A stretch of 56,626 bases of DNA, from positions 1 to 56,626 of the forward strand of contig JAFAZI010000169.1 in the NCBI GenBank assembly GCA_019239875.1, written 5' to 3'. Positions 16,618 to 25,905 of the stretch are shown piece by piece. The DNA comes from Frankiaceae bacterium. GTDB taxonomy: Bacteria; Actinomycetota; Actinomycetes; JAFAQI01. The translations under genes and the position numbers were made by a program. The notes under the pieces were generated by a model. It was given only the letters and a program-made list of their open reading frames with translations, had not been told where the DNA came from and made no database searches. How positions within the stretch are numbered: position 1 is the stretch's first letter; every line of letters begins with the position of its first letter.

Positions 16618-17451
16618 GTGACCGCCACGCTTTCGGCTGCCCATGATCTGCCGGCGGCCGGGGAAGAGCGCCGTGGGCCGGCCCGCCTCGACGCACTCGA
16701 GATCTCGGCATGGTTCGGCTCCACGCAGGTGCTCGATACCGTCAGCCTGTCGATGCCGCCGGCGACCGTCACCGCGCTGATCGGGCCGTCGGGCTGTGGG
16801 AAGTCCACGTTCCTGCGCATCCTCAACCGGATGCATGAGTCGATCGCCGGTGCCCAGCTGGCCGGGGAGGTGCACCTCAACGGCGTTGACATCTACACCC
16901 CTGGTTACCGCGTCACGCACGCCCGCAAACGCATCGGCATGGTGTTCCAGAAGCCGAACCCGTTCCCCGCAATGTCGATCGCTGACAACGTCACGGCCGG
17001 CCTGGGCCTGACGGGTCGGAAGATCAGCCGCTCCGACAAGGCCAGTCTCGTCGAGGACTGCCTGGCCCGGGCCGGCTTGTGGGCCGAGGTGAAGGATCGG
17101 CTCGACCGTCCGGGTTCCGCGCTGTCCGGCGGTCAACAGCAGCGCCTCTGCATCGCGAGAGCGCTTGCGATCGGGCCGGAAGTGTTGCTGATGGACGAGC
17201 CCTGCTCGGCGCTGGACCCCACGTCCACGAGGCGCGTCGAGGAGACCATCCACGACCTGCGTGAAGAAGTGACGATCGTGATCGTCACGCACAACATGCA
17301 GCAGGCCGCTCGCGTCTCCCAGCAGACTGCCTTCTTCCTCGCGGAGGCCAACACGCCGGGCGGCATCGTGGAGAGCGGCCCGACGACACAGATCTTCGGG
17401 AACCCCTCCGACCCGCGCACGGCTGATTACGTGAACGGTCGATTCGGATGA
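16618..17451 (+). CDS. pstB: PstB-family ABC transporter ATPase
   Basis: A 277-residue ATPase that powers uptake through the PstC/PstA channel. Walker A is GPSGCGKST, the Q-loop region is [10 protein letters not shown], the signature is LSGGQQQRL, Walker B is [12 protein letters not shown], and the switch His lies in VIVTHNM. All are intact. The chosen GTG 16618 follows AGGAG at 5-base spacing. A TTG at 16564 would add 18 residues. The gene overlaps pstC by four bases. Family membership is clear, but the solute is not, because the associated binding proteins have lost key phosphate residues. Confidence 0.9.
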   Translation: MTATLSAAHDLPAAGEERRGPARLDALEISAWFGSTQVLDTVSLSMPPATVTALIGPSGCGKSTFLRILNRMHESIAGAQLAGEVHLNGVDIYTPGYRVTHARKRIGMVFQKPNPFPAMSIADNVTAGLGLTGRKISRSDKASLVEDCLARAGLWAEVKDRLDRPGSALSGGQQQRLCIARALAIGPEVLLMDEPCSALDPTSTRRVEETIHDLREEVTIVIVTHNMQQAARVSQQTAFFLAEANTPGGIVESGPTTQIFGNPSDPRTADYVNGRFG

Positions 17452-18458
17452 CCATCGCAAGCCAGGGGGGGCCGGTCACGCCCAGGCGTACGCCGCGTCA
17501 GCTGTCACCGGGCCTGGAGCCGACCGACCGAATCTTCGAGGGATTCTCGCTGGGCATCGGTGCGTTCGTGCTCATTCTCACGGGCGCGGTCGGTCTCTTC
17601 CTCGGCCTCGAATCGATCCCGACGTTCCGCCACTACGGCTTTCACTTCTTCACGACGGTCGACTGGAATCCCGAACTGGACAAGGTCGGGATCGCGGCCG
17701 TCCTGCTCGGCACCTTTGAGGTGGCGCTCGTCGCCATGGTGGTGTCCTTCCCGCTCGCACTCGCATTCGCCCTGTTCATCAGTGACTACGCACCCAAGTG
17801 GCTCAAAGGCTGGCTGATCTCAGCGGTCGACCTGATGGCGGCAGTGCCGAGCATCATCTATGGCATCTGGGGTTTCTACCTGCTGAAGCCGCATGCCATG
17901 AATCTGGCGCGTTGGCTGTCCCAGCACTTCGGCTGGTTCCCGCTGTTCCACGTGAACACCGACCCGAACGCCGCCGTCTGGCAGCAGTCCCAGTACACGA
18001 GTTCCGCCTTCATCGCCGGACTGGCCGTGTCGATGATGGCGATCCCGCTCGCCTGCGCAGTGATGCGAGCGGTCTTCGACCAGGCGCCACTCGGTGAGCG
18101 CGAGGCCGCCATGGCGCTCGGCGGCACCCAGTGGGGGGTCGTGAAGACCGTCGTCCTGCCGTTCGGCAAGGGCGGCATCATCGGTGGGACGATGCTCGCG
18201 CTCGGGCGCGCGCTCGGCGAAACGGCGGCGGTCGCGATCATCCTGTCGCCCGCTTACATCCTTTCGCCGCGCATCCTGCAGTCCGGCGCGCAGACGACGT
18301 CCGGCCTGATCGCGTCGAACTTCGGCAACGCGTCGCAGTCGCAGCTGTCGGCACTGCTCACCGCCGGGTTCGTGCTGTTCGTCATCACCCTGATCGTCAA
18401 CAGCACTGCGGCGTTCGTCATCGGACGCAGTCGTAGCGGCGCGGCGACGGAGATCTGA
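17448..18458 (+). CDS. pstC: PstC-family ABC transporter permease
   Basis: A 336-residue permease with six predicted membrane helices and the EAA loop [22 protein letters not shown] that docks onto the ATPase. [14 protein letters not shown] near the end is typical of PstC. Start ATG 17448 overlaps pstB (ATGA), and the stop shares one base with pstA. A loop of ~35 residues before helix 4 ([22 protein letters not shown]) faces outward. Confidence 0.9.
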   Translation: MTIASQGGPVTPRRTPRQLSPGLEPTDRIFEGFSLGIGAFVLILTGAVGLFLGLESIPTFRHYGFHFFTTVDWNPELDKVGIAAVLLGTFEVALVAMVVSFPLALAFALFISDYAPKWLKGWLISAVDLMAAVPSIIYGIWGFYLLKPHAMNLARWLSQHFGWFPLFHVNTDPNAAVWQQSQYTSSAFIAGLAVSMMAIPLACAVMRAVFDQAPLGEREAAMALGGTQWGVVKTVVLPFGKGGIIGGTMLALGRALGETAAVAIILSPAYILSPRILQSGAQTTSGLIASNFGNASQSQLSALLTAGFVLFVITLIVNSTAAFVIGRSRSGAATEI

Positions 18459-19564
18459 TGACGACCACGTCGACCATCAGCCAGCCGCCGGCGCCGTCCC
18501 TTCCTGCGGCCACGGCGGCCCGCCGTCCGACGCCACGGAAGATCCGCGTCTACACCTTCGACGACTGGATGTCGCTCACCGGATCGCTGCTGTCGTCCTT
18601 CGTGCTGGTCGACATCGTCTACGAGCACCTGCTGGACGGCAGCGGGACCCTCGGCTTCCTTGTCGTCTGGTACCTGGCCTTCCTCATGCTCTACGCAGCC
18701 GTGGTCGGCCTGTCGAACTCGCGCCCATTCGTGGTCGACCGCCTGGTCACCACTGCGCTCTGGGCGGCTGCCGGCGTCGTGATCTTCGCCCTCATGTCGA
18801 CGGTGCTTTACACAGTTCTCAAGGGGCGCCACGCATACGTGCACTCCAACTTGTTCACCCAGACCGCCGCCGGTGTGGCGCCCTCAGCACCGCTGTCCCA
18901 GGGCGGCGCGCTGCACGCGATCGTCGGGACGTTCGTCGAGGTCGGCCTCGCGATCGGGGTGTCGGTCCCGCTCGGCATCGGCACCGCCGTCTACATGTCC
19001 GAGGTCGGCGGTTCGTTCGCGCGAGTCGTCCGGACCGTGGTCGAGGCCATGACGGCACTGCCCGAGATCTTGGCGGGCCTCTTCGTCTACGCCTTCCTGA
19101 TCGTGCATGGCTTCCCCAAGAGCGGCATGGCAGCGTCGATCGCGATGGCGGTGACGATGATTCCGATCATCGCGCGCGCTGCCGAGGTCGCCCTGCGAGT
19201 GGTGCCGGGGGGCCTCCGCGAGGCGAGTCTCGCACTCGGCGCTTCGAAGTTCCGCACCGTGCGCAAGGTCGTGCTCCCGAGCGCTCGCGCCGGGCTGGCA
19301 ACCGCGACGATCCTCGGCGTCGCGCGCGGGGTCGGCGAGACCGCGGTGGTGCTGATCTGCTCCGGCGCGAGCACGTTCATGGAGGTCAACCCGGTCAAGA
19401 ACCCGATGAACTCCCTCCCGCTCTACATCTTCACCGCCGTCAAGACCGGCGACCCCAGCCAAGCCATCCGAGCCTTCGGTGCCGCGAGCATCCTCCTGGT
19501 GCTCGTTCTCGCGCTGTTCGTCGCGACCCGACTGCTCTCCCGCGACAAGGCGGTTCAACGATGA
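18458..19564 (+). CDS. pstA: PstA-family ABC transporter permease
   Basis: A 368-residue permease. It has a Pro/Ala-rich cytosolic N-terminus, an extra pair of membrane helices (~50-115) before the usual core, the EAA loop LREASLALGASKFRTVRKVVLP and GVARGVGETAVVLI. It is longer than most PstA proteins (about 280-300 aa) because of the N-terminal extension. It pairs with PstC and overlaps the next gene by four bases. Confidence 0.88.
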   Translation: MTTTSTISQPPAPSLPAATAARRPTPRKIRVYTFDDWMSLTGSLLSSFVLVDIVYEHLLDGSGTLGFLVVWYLAFLMLYAAVVGLSNSRPFVVDRLVTTALWAAAGVVIFALMSTVLYTVLKGRHAYVHSNLFTQTAAGVAPSAPLSQGGALHAIVGTFVEVGLAIGVSVPLGIGTAVYMSEVGGSFARVVRTVVEAMTALPEILAGLFVYAFLIVHGFPKSGMAASIAMAVTMIPIIARAAEVALRVVPGGLREASLALGASKFRTVRKVVLPSARAGLATATILGVARGVGETAVVLICSGASTFMEVNPVKNPMNSLPLYIFTAVKTGDPSQAIRAFGAASILLVLVLALFVATRLLSRDKAVQR

Positions 19565-21252
19565 TGAAACTCCGTGCTCTCGCAGCGGTCGCGATCGCCG
19601 CGCTCGCCGCTGCGCCTGGCCTGACCGCCGTGGTTCCAGCGCAGGCGGCCGCCACCCACACGCTGATCCAGGGTTCCGGCTCGAGCTGGGCGGCCAACGC
19701 GGTCAACCAATGGGTAGCGGATGTCCACCAGCAAGGCATGCAGGTCGTCTACAGCCCCAGCGGTGACGCGACCGGTCGGCAGGACTTCGCGAACAAGACC
19801 TCTGACATGTCGGTGACATCGCTCGGGTACCAGGGTCGTGACCCCCTCACCGGAGTGCCCGACACGTCGCAGGGCCGGCCGTACGCCTACCTGCCGATCG
19901 CGGCCGGTGGCACGGCCTTCCCTTACCAGCTGCGCTACGCGGGGCAGCAGGTGCGCAATCTGCGACTGTCCGGTTCGACGCTGGTCGGCATCTTCACCGG
20001 CACGATCACGAACTGGAACGACAAGGCGATCACCGCCGACAACAACGGACACGCTCTTCCTTCGTTGCCGATCACTCCGGTGGTGCAGTCCGAGGGGTCA
20101 GGTTCGACTGCGCAGCTCACCAAGTACTTCGACAGCCAGTACAAGCAGCAGTGGGTTGCGTTCAGCGGCCGTGACACGTTCACGGAGTACTACCCGAACA
20201 TCGGCAAGGGCAAGGGCGCCAACTTCATCGGTGCGAACGGCTCTGACCAGGCAATGAACTACGTGTCGTCGCGACAGGCGAACGGATCGATCGGGTACGT
20301 CGAGTACTCCTACGCGCTGAGCCAGAACTACCCGGTCGCAAAGCTGCTCAACAAGTCTGGCTACTACACGCTCCCGACGCAGTACAACGTGGCGGTCGCG
20401 CTCGAGAAGGCGCAGATCAACATGGACAAGAGCTCGCCGAACTACCTGTTGCAGGACCTGACCCACGTCTACACGGATCCCGACGTCCGGACCTACCCGC
20501 TCTCGTCGTACGTCTACATGATCGAACCCACCGGCAAGTACCCCTCGCCGGAGTCGAAGATCACGACGGCGAAGCGGCAGACGATCGCCGACTTCGCGTA
20601 CTACTCGATCTGCCAGGGTCAGAAAGAGATCGGCCCGATCGGGTACTCACCGCTCCCCGTCAACCTCGTCCAAGCGGGCTTCGGCCAGATCAACAAGCTG
20701 AAAGCGGCGGACTCGAGTGTGGATCTGACCAACCGCAACGTCAAGACCTGCAACAACCCGACGTTCATCAAGGGGCACCCGAACACCAACTACCTGGCGA
20801 AGATCGCGCCGAAGCCGCCGGCGTGCGACAAGCGGGGCAATGACCCGTGTGCCGACGGTGTGACGCCGACCGGCACCGACAATCCGCAACCGTCCTCGGG
20901 GCACAAGCACCACACCACGACCCCGGGCACCAACCCGAGCAGTCCCGCCACGTCCGGATCGGGCTCCGGGTCCGGCTCCGGCACGGGTGCGGGTGCCGGA
21001 ACGGGGCCCTCCGGGACTGGGGGAGCAGGTGTGGGCACTCAGGTCGACGCCAACGGGCAGCCGCTCGCCACGACGGGCACCGGCAGCGCGGCGGACGCCC
21101 CGGTCACCGTGCCCGCGGGCCTCGCGGGCTACCGGGCTGGACACCTGACCAAGATCTTGGCACCGCTGTGTGTGGTGCTGCTGATCCTGGCCTTGGTGCT
21201 GCCGCCCGTGATCGCCCACCGGATGTCCGCCAGACGGGGAGGGCCTCAGTGA
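19561..21252 (+). CDS. PstS-like binding protein with LATTG motif and C-terminal membrane anchor
   Basis: A 563-residue exported protein. Signal peptide to about residue 30 (AQA-AA), a PstS-type fold (LIQGSGSSWAANAVNQW; LVGIFTGTITNWNDKAI), then a Ser/Gly/Pro linker (~430-495), LATTG (502-506), a membrane helix (~531-551) and an Arg-rich tail. The phosphate loop reads VVQSEGSGST (174-183) where PstS has R-S-D-G-S-G-T, so the Arg and Asp that contact phosphate are Gln176 and Glu178. Family fold is clear, but the ligand probably differs. LAxTG is the class E sortase motif, but here it lies ~25 residues from the helix, longer than usual. Overlaps pstA by four bases. Confidence 0.85.
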   Translation: MMKLRALAAVAIAALAAAPGLTAVVPAQAAATHTLIQGSGSSWAANAVNQWVADVHQQGMQVVYSPSGDATGRQDFANKTSDMSVTSLGYQGRDPLTGVPDTSQGRPYAYLPIAAGGTAFPYQLRYAGQQVRNLRLSGSTLVGIFTGTITNWNDKAITADNNGHALPSLPITPVVQSEGSGSTAQLTKYFDSQYKQQWVAFSGRDTFTEYYPNIGKGKGANFIGANGSDQAMNYVSSRQANGSIGYVEYSYALSQNYPVAKLLNKSGYYTLPTQYNVAVALEKAQINMDKSSPNYLLQDLTHVYTDPDVRTYPLSSYVYMIEPTGKYPSPESKITTAKRQTIADFAYYSICQGQKEIGPIGYSPLPVNLVQAGFGQINKLKAADSSVDLTNRNVKTCNNPTFIKGHPNTNYLAKIAPKPPACDKRGNDPCADGVTPTGTDNPQPSSGHKHHTTTPGTNPSSPATSGSGSGSGSGTGAGAGTGPSGTGGAGVGTQVDANGQPLATTGTGSAADAPVTVPAGLAGYRAGHLTKILAPLCVVLLILALVLPPVIAHRMSARRGGPQ

Positions 21253-23924
21253 GAGTGCGTGCCACCACGCTCGCCGCCACGGGTGTGCTCGTCTCCGCCG
21301 TGATCACCGTGGCGGCGCCGATCTCGCACGCTGCGTCAACCGCTCGCGGCTCATCGGCGGTGAGCAAGCACAAGACCGTCTCCCGCACGAAGATCGTGGG
21401 CGGCAAGACAAAGACCGTCGACAAGCGAAAGATCACCCTGAAGGTCAGCCAGACCCACGACCTTCGTGGCCGCCAGGAGATCGATGTCTCCTGGTCGGGC
21501 GCCCATCCGACGGGTGGCATCGTCGCCGATCAGAACTCCATCGACGCGCAGCAGGAGGAGTATCCCTTCGTCCTGCTCGAGTGCCGCGGGCTGGACTCGA
21601 CGAAGGTGAAGAAGTCCGAGCGCATGTCCGAGAAGACCTGCTGGACGCAGGACTGGACTGAGCGCTACCAGGACACCTTCGCGACGCAGTTCCCGCCGTA
21701 CCGGCTCGACCAGTACGCCACGCCTGCCGAGCGAGCACAGGCCTACGGCGCTCCCGACCCCCTGCCGCAGGCCTGTCAGTTCCTGCCGGCAGCGGTTCAG
21801 CACTGGCTGCCCTTCGTGGCCGCCAACGGCCACGTTTACGAGGACGGGCCCGCAGGTTGCGCCGGCCAGCCGCCGGAATCACAGTCGGTCGGCGGGGGCG
21901 CGCTGCCCAGCAACGAGACCTTCGGCGTGACCGGCCTCGATGGGCGCGGCACCGCGCAGTTCGACGTCTGGACGTCCGCCGAGAACGCTTCTCTCGGCTG
22001 CACGCAGACCGTCGCGTGCTCGCTGGTCGCAGTGCCGATCATGGGGATCAGCTGTGACCCCGAGGCCGCGTCACTTCCCCCCGCAGATCGGCCGACCGGC
22101 AAGGCGGCGAAGAAGGCGGCGAAGCTCTGCGAGGCCAAGGGTGCCTTCGCGCCCGGACAGCTGGTGCATCCGCAGGGGCAGAACGACCTCACGGTCAGCG
22201 GCAGCTTGTGGTGGAGCGCCTCGAACTGGCGCAACCGGATATCGGTGCCGCTGACGTTCGCGGTGCCGTCGAACGCCTGTGACGTCGTGAGCAACAGCAA
22301 CACGGTCGACGTGTACGGCTCCGAGCTGCTCATCCAGGCCACCAGCCAGTGGGCTCCGCACTTCTGCTTGAACCCGAAGCTGTTCAAGTTCACGCACGTT
22401 CAGACCGGCGAGCCGGAGGCGGCGAACCTGCTCGCGACGAAGAGCGCGACGGCCGCCTTCGTGAGCAATCCGCCCGCCGCAGGGTACGGCCAGCCGGTCG
22501 TCAACGCCCCCGTAGCCGTGACGTCGTTTGCGATCACCTATTCCATCGACGGCGCGGACGGGCAGCCGTACACGAAGCTGCGCCTCACGCCGCGGCTGCT
22601 TGCCAAGCTGCTCACGGAGTCCTACCCGTCCGAGCTCCCCGTGCAGCAGGAGTTTGCTGCGCTGTCCCACAATCCACTCAACATCACCCTCGACCCCGAG
22701 TTCCAGAAGTTGAACCCGGGGATCACCAAGGGGGTGCCGGCTACGGAAGCGGCGGCCTCGTTGCTCACCCTGGCCAGTGACTCGGACGTGATCACGTCCC
22801 TGACGACCTACCTGAATGACGACCCGTCGACCCGTTCATGGCTGGACGGCAAGGCCGACCAGTGGGGGATGAAGGTCAATCCGGCGTACAAGGGCATCAA
22901 GCTGCCCGTCGACAAGTGGCCGCTGCTGTCGGGCTTCGAGCCAAAGGAGTGGTACGCCTCGGACGTCAACGACTGCCTCCACAACAGCCCGGTGCCGTTC
23001 CTCCCGCTCGTGGCCGCTCCGATGGCGCGGCTCGCGGAGATCACCGAGGCGATGCAGTTCTCGATCTCCCAGTCCACGACCGCCTGCTCCCAGATCGATG
23101 GCACGACCACTGGCGAGAAGCTGGTGCCGCTCGGGCGGCAGACGACGGGCTATCGGTTCATGATCGGCGTGACGTCGCTTCCGGATGCAGACCGTTATCG
23201 GCTGCGGACCGCTGCCATTCAGACGACCGACGCGCACACCTTCGTCCGACCGGATGACGCGTCGATGCGCGCCGCGGTCGGGTTCCTCAAGCCCGACACG
23301 AGCACGGGCACCTGGCCGGTGCCGATCAAGACACTGGTGACGAGCAAAAAGGCCGCGTCGGCGTACCCCGGCACCATGGTGGTTTACGCCTCCATGCCGA
23401 CCAGCGGCTTGTCGGCGACCGACGCGTCGGACTACTCGAAGCTGCTGAACTTCGTTGCGACCAAGGGCCAGCGACCCGGTCAGAAGGTCGGCGAGCTGCC
23501 ACCGGGATACCTTCCGATGACGGCGGCGAACGGCCTCGGCGGCCTCGCGTCGTACACGGTGGCCGCGGCCAAGGCCGTCGACGCGCAGAAGGGTGAGCTG
23601 CCCGCGCTGACTGGCAGCGGCGGCAAGCAGCCGGGTCACCACCAGAGCCCCCCGCCTACGCCGACCCCGTCGTCCTCGACCTCCACGCCGACCGGTTCGC
23701 AGAGCTCGTTGCCACCCGTCGCGCAGACCTCCGACAACCCGTCATCGAATCCTGGCCCGAGCGTCGCGACCGAGCCGGCGACGCCGGCGGCATCGTTGGG
23801 CAAGACGCTCGGTATCAGTCTCGGTAGCGGCGGCTTCATCATCCTGGTCATACTGGTCTTGACGCTGCTCGCCGGAGCCACTCCAGGCACGTACTTCGTC
23901 GGGCGTCGGCGAGGGTGGTGGTGA
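21249..23924 (+). CDS. Large secreted, membrane-anchored binding-protein-like protein
   Basis: An 891-residue protein: signal peptide (to about ISHA-AST), a Lys-rich stretch, an N-terminal beta domain with DLRGRQEIDVSWSGAHPTGG and several cysteines (CRGL, CWTQDW, CQFL, CAGQ), then from ~residue 390 a region with PstS-like features (APVAVTSFAITYSIDG, LRLTPRLLAKLLTESYP). A Pro/Ser/Thr linker precedes a single membrane helix (GFIILVILVLTLLAG) and RRRGWW. No LAxTG. GTG 21249 overlaps the previous stop, and the stop overlaps the sortase-like gene. It is likely a second, larger receptor or a scaffold of the same transporter. I cannot assign a ligand. Confidence 0.75.
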   Translation: MRVRATTLAATGVLVSAVITVAAPISHAASTARGSSAVSKHKTVSRTKIVGGKTKTVDKRKITLKVSQTHDLRGRQEIDVSWSGAHPTGGIVADQNSIDAQQEEYPFVLLECRGLDSTKVKKSERMSEKTCWTQDWTERYQDTFATQFPPYRLDQYATPAERAQAYGAPDPLPQACQFLPAAVQHWLPFVAANGHVYEDGPAGCAGQPPESQSVGGGALPSNETFGVTGLDGRGTAQFDVWTSAENASLGCTQTVACSLVAVPIMGISCDPEAASLPPADRPTGKAAKKAAKLCEAKGAFAPGQLVHPQGQNDLTVSGSLWWSASNWRNRISVPLTFAVPSNACDVVSNSNTVDVYGSELLIQATSQWAPHFCLNPKLFKFTHVQTGEPEAANLLATKSATAAFVSNPPAAGYGQPVVNAPVAVTSFAITYSIDGADGQPYTKLRLTPRLLAKLLTESYPSELPVQQEFAALSHNPLNITLDPEFQKLNPGITKGVPATEAAASLLTLASDSDVITSLTTYLNDDPSTRSWLDGKADQWGMKVNPAYKGIKLPVDKWPLLSGFEPKEWYASDVNDCLHNSPVPFLPLVAAPMARLAEITEAMQFSISQSTTACSQIDGTTTGEKLVPLGRQTTGYRFMIGVTSLPDADRYRLRTAAIQTTDAHTFVRPDDASMRAAVGFLKPDTSTGTWPVPIKTLVTSKKAASAYPGTMVVYASMPTSGLSATDASDYSKLLNFVATKGQRPGQKVGELPPGYLPMTAANGLGGLASYTVAAAKAVDAQKGELPALTGSGGKQPGHHQSPPPTPTPSSSTSTPTGSQSSLPPVAQTSDNPSSNPGPSVATEPATPAASLGKTLGISLGSGGFIILVILVLTLLAGATPGTYFVGRRRGWW

Positions 23925-25000
23925 GCATCGACGCGCCAGATGAGGCGCCGACCACCGAACTGTCCGTGGTGGTGAACTCGCCAAGGATCGCCGCGGCTCC
24001 GCCACCGTTGCCGACCAGCCCGCCACCGTTGCCGACCAGCCCGCCACCGTTGCCGGCGGAGCCGGCTCCCGGTCCGATGGCCGAGGCCGAGGTGCTGTCG
24101 GGCGGCCGGCGGCGGCGTCGGCGACCGAGCCGTCGGCCGGTCGAACGCAAGCCGATCCCAACCGGCGTCTTCCTCACGATGGCATCGGTGTCCGCGCTCG
24201 CCGGACTTGCGTTGTTCATGATCACCTACGCACTTGGTTTCAGCGCGCTGCAGGAGCAACGAAGCCAGCATCAGCTGTATGCGTCGTATCGCGGGCTGCT
24301 CGACCCGAGCAGTCCGGTCGCGGTCCGCGTCGGTGGGGTCATCCCGCCGGGTACGCCGGTTGCGCTGATCAACGCTCCGGGTGCTGGCATCCGAAACACG
24401 ATCGTGGTCGAAGGAACGTCATCGGGTGATCTGATGAAGGGACCCGGTCACCTGCGGGACACTCCGCTCCCTGGCCAGGTCGGGCAGTCGATCCTGATGG
24501 GCAAGAGCCTGACCGCCGGCGCGCCGTTCAACGGCATCACCTCGTTGCGTGCTGGTGAGATCATCACGGTGACGACCGGGCAGTCGACGTTCCACTTCAA
24601 GGTGCTGGGTGAGCGAACCGCAGGCAGCCCGCTGCCACAGGTGCCGACCGGGGGATCCCTGCTCACGCTCGCGACGTCGCAGGGCTCCGGATTCCTCGGC
24701 AGCCTGTCACCGTCACACGTGGTGTACGTCGATGCACTCCTTCAGGACCAGCCGGTCACCGCTCCGCCGGGCCGTCCGGTCGCCGTACCGGTCTCGGAGC
24801 TGCCGGGGAAGTCCGATCCCAGCGCATGGCCGTATCTCGTGCTGTGGCTTCAGGGCTTCATCGTCGCCGGCGTGGCCTCGGTCTGGGCCTGGATGCGGTG
24901 GGGCCGGTGGCAGACGTGGCTGGTTGGCGCGCCGATCATCCTCGGGGTCTTGTGGGGAGTGGCCGCGGAGTCGATGCGGCTGGTGCCGAACCTGCTCTGA
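23921..25000 (+). CDS. Sortase-fold membrane protein lacking the catalytic His, Cys and Arg
   Basis: A 359-residue protein: Pro-rich N-terminus, basic run, a membrane helix (~81-103), an outer sortase domain, and two C-terminal membrane helices. The domain keeps the class E landmarks (GPGHLRDTPLPGQVGQSILMG, GAPFNGITSLRAGEIITV, GGSLLTLAT). But the catalytic His of AGHR is Lys195 (codon 24503-24505), the Cys of TLTTC is Ser253 (24677-24679), and the Arg before the last strand is His266. It therefore cannot act as a transpeptidase and more likely binds sorting motifs or scaffolds. GTG 23921 overlaps the previous stop. Other GTGs at 23915 and 23918 add two residues at most. Confidence 0.8.
   Translation: MSIDAPDEAPTTELSVVVNSPRIAAAPPPLPTSPPPLPTSPPPLPAEPAPGPMAEAEVLSGGRRRRRRPSRRPVERKPIPTGVFLTMASVSALAGLALFMITYALGFSALQEQRSQHQLYASYRGLLDPSSPVAVRVGGVIPPGTPVALINAPGAGIRNTIVVEGTSSGDLMKGPGHLRDTPLPGQVGQSILMGKSLTAGAPFNGITSLRAGEIITVTTGQSTFHFKVLGERTAGSPLPQVPTGGSLLTLATSQGSGFLGSLSPSHVVYVDALLQDQPVTAPPGRPVAVPVSELPGKSDPSAWPYLVLWLQGFIVAGVASVWAWMRWGRWQTWLVGAPIILGVLWGVAAESMRLVPNLL
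23999..24058 (+). repeat. 21-bp tandem repeat, about 2.8 copies
   Basis: The unit reads CCGCCACCGTTGCCGACCAG plus C and codes for PPPLPTS repeats in the cytosolic N-terminus of the sortase-like protein. Copies 1 and 2 are identical, and copy 3 diverges at its end. Copy number may vary between strains. Confidence 0.7.
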
Positions 25001-25011
25001 GGCCTCAGAGC
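24994..25011. terminator. Bidirectional palindrome spanning two convergent stop codons
   Basis: GCTCTGAGG followed by its exact complement makes an 18-bp perfect palindrome covering the stop of the sortase-like gene (+) and of mutT1 (-), which lie four bases apart. It probably ends transcription from both sides. Confidence 0.6.
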
Positions 25012-25901
25012 GGGTCGAAGCGTTCGGTTGCGACCAGCCGGGGGTTCTCGTGGTCGCGCAGGTGCAGGATGGCGAGGCCCCCTTTGGGTACCGACGGGTC
25101 CTGGGGCGGTGACCCGCCGAGCTCGTCGCACGCCGCTTTGATCAGTGAAGGCAGTGTCTTGCCCTGCGAGCAGACGACGGCTGGCTCGCCGGCTCGGATG
25201 ATCTCGAGCAGTCGCTCGAGGGCGAGGTCCGGTTGCGCCGCGTATCCGGTCTCGGAAACGAGTGGCTCGCTCTCGACCGGCACCTTCGCGTGACTGGCGT
25301 AAGGGCCGATCGTCTCCATGCACCGCAGCACGTCGGCTGACAGCGCTCGCTTGATCCCGTACGCCGCGAGCAGGGGTACCAGCGCCTCGGCTTGATCGTC
25401 ACCCGTGGCGTCGAGCGGCCGCTCGCGGTCGTCCCCCTGCCAGGTCGATCGCTCACCTGCACTGCCGTGTCTGACCAGGACGCACGGCCAGGTGAGCAAC
25501 GAGTCACGCTCGATGCCGGCCAGGACCCCCTGATCGCGTTCGGGCAACAGGTGGACCTGCGCCTCGCGCGGTGGGAGCCACATCATCTGGTCGACCTCGT
25601 CGTTCGGGGTGAAGTGGCCGTCGTCCACCCGCATCGCCCAGAACTTCACCCGCTTGGGTGCACCCTCTTTGAGGTAGCGGATCTCACCGAGCGGGCGACC
25701 GGGGACACCGAAGAACCCCGTCTCCTCCCAGACCTCGCGTACCGCGCCGATGACGGGGTGCTCACCGCTGGTCAGCTTGCCTTTCGGCAGCGACCAGTCG
25801 TCGTACTTGGGCCGGTGCACCAGGGCCACCTCGACGCCTGAGCCACCCGCGACCGGCCGCCACAGCACGCCACCGGCGGCCTCGATCAACTTCTCTGGCA
25901 T
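25005..25901 (-). CDS. mutT1: MutT1-type Nudix hydrolase fused to histidine phosphatase domain
   Basis: A 298-residue two-domain protein. N-terminal Nudix domain with box GKLTSGEHPVIGAVREVWEETGF (about 41-63). C-terminal histidine phosphatase domain with LVRHGSAGER (RHG at about 143-145) and further conserved blocks. This is the layout of mycobacterial MutT1, which hydrolyses 8-oxo-(d)GTP and diadenosine polyphosphates, cleaning the nucleotide pool. It follows the CYTH-CHAD gene by four bases and belongs to the ppk1 operon, as ppk1 and mutT1 are neighbours in M. tuberculosis (Rv2984-Rv2985). Confidence 0.92.
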   Translation of the reverse strand: MPEKLIEAAGGVLWRPVAGGSGVEVALVHRPKYDDWSLPKGKLTSGEHPVIGAVREVWEETGFFGVPGRPLGEIRYLKEGAPKRVKFWAMRVDDGHFTPNDEVDQMMWLPPREAQVHLLPERDQGVLAGIERDSLLTWPCVLVRHGSAGERSTWQGDDRERPLDATGDDQAEALVPLLAAYGIKRALSADVLRCMETIGPYASHAKVPVESEPLVSETGYAAQPDLALERLLEIIRAGEPAVVCSQGKTLPSLIKAACDELGGSPPQDPSVPKGGLAILHLRDHENPRLVATERFDPL

Positions 25902-25905
25902 GGAC

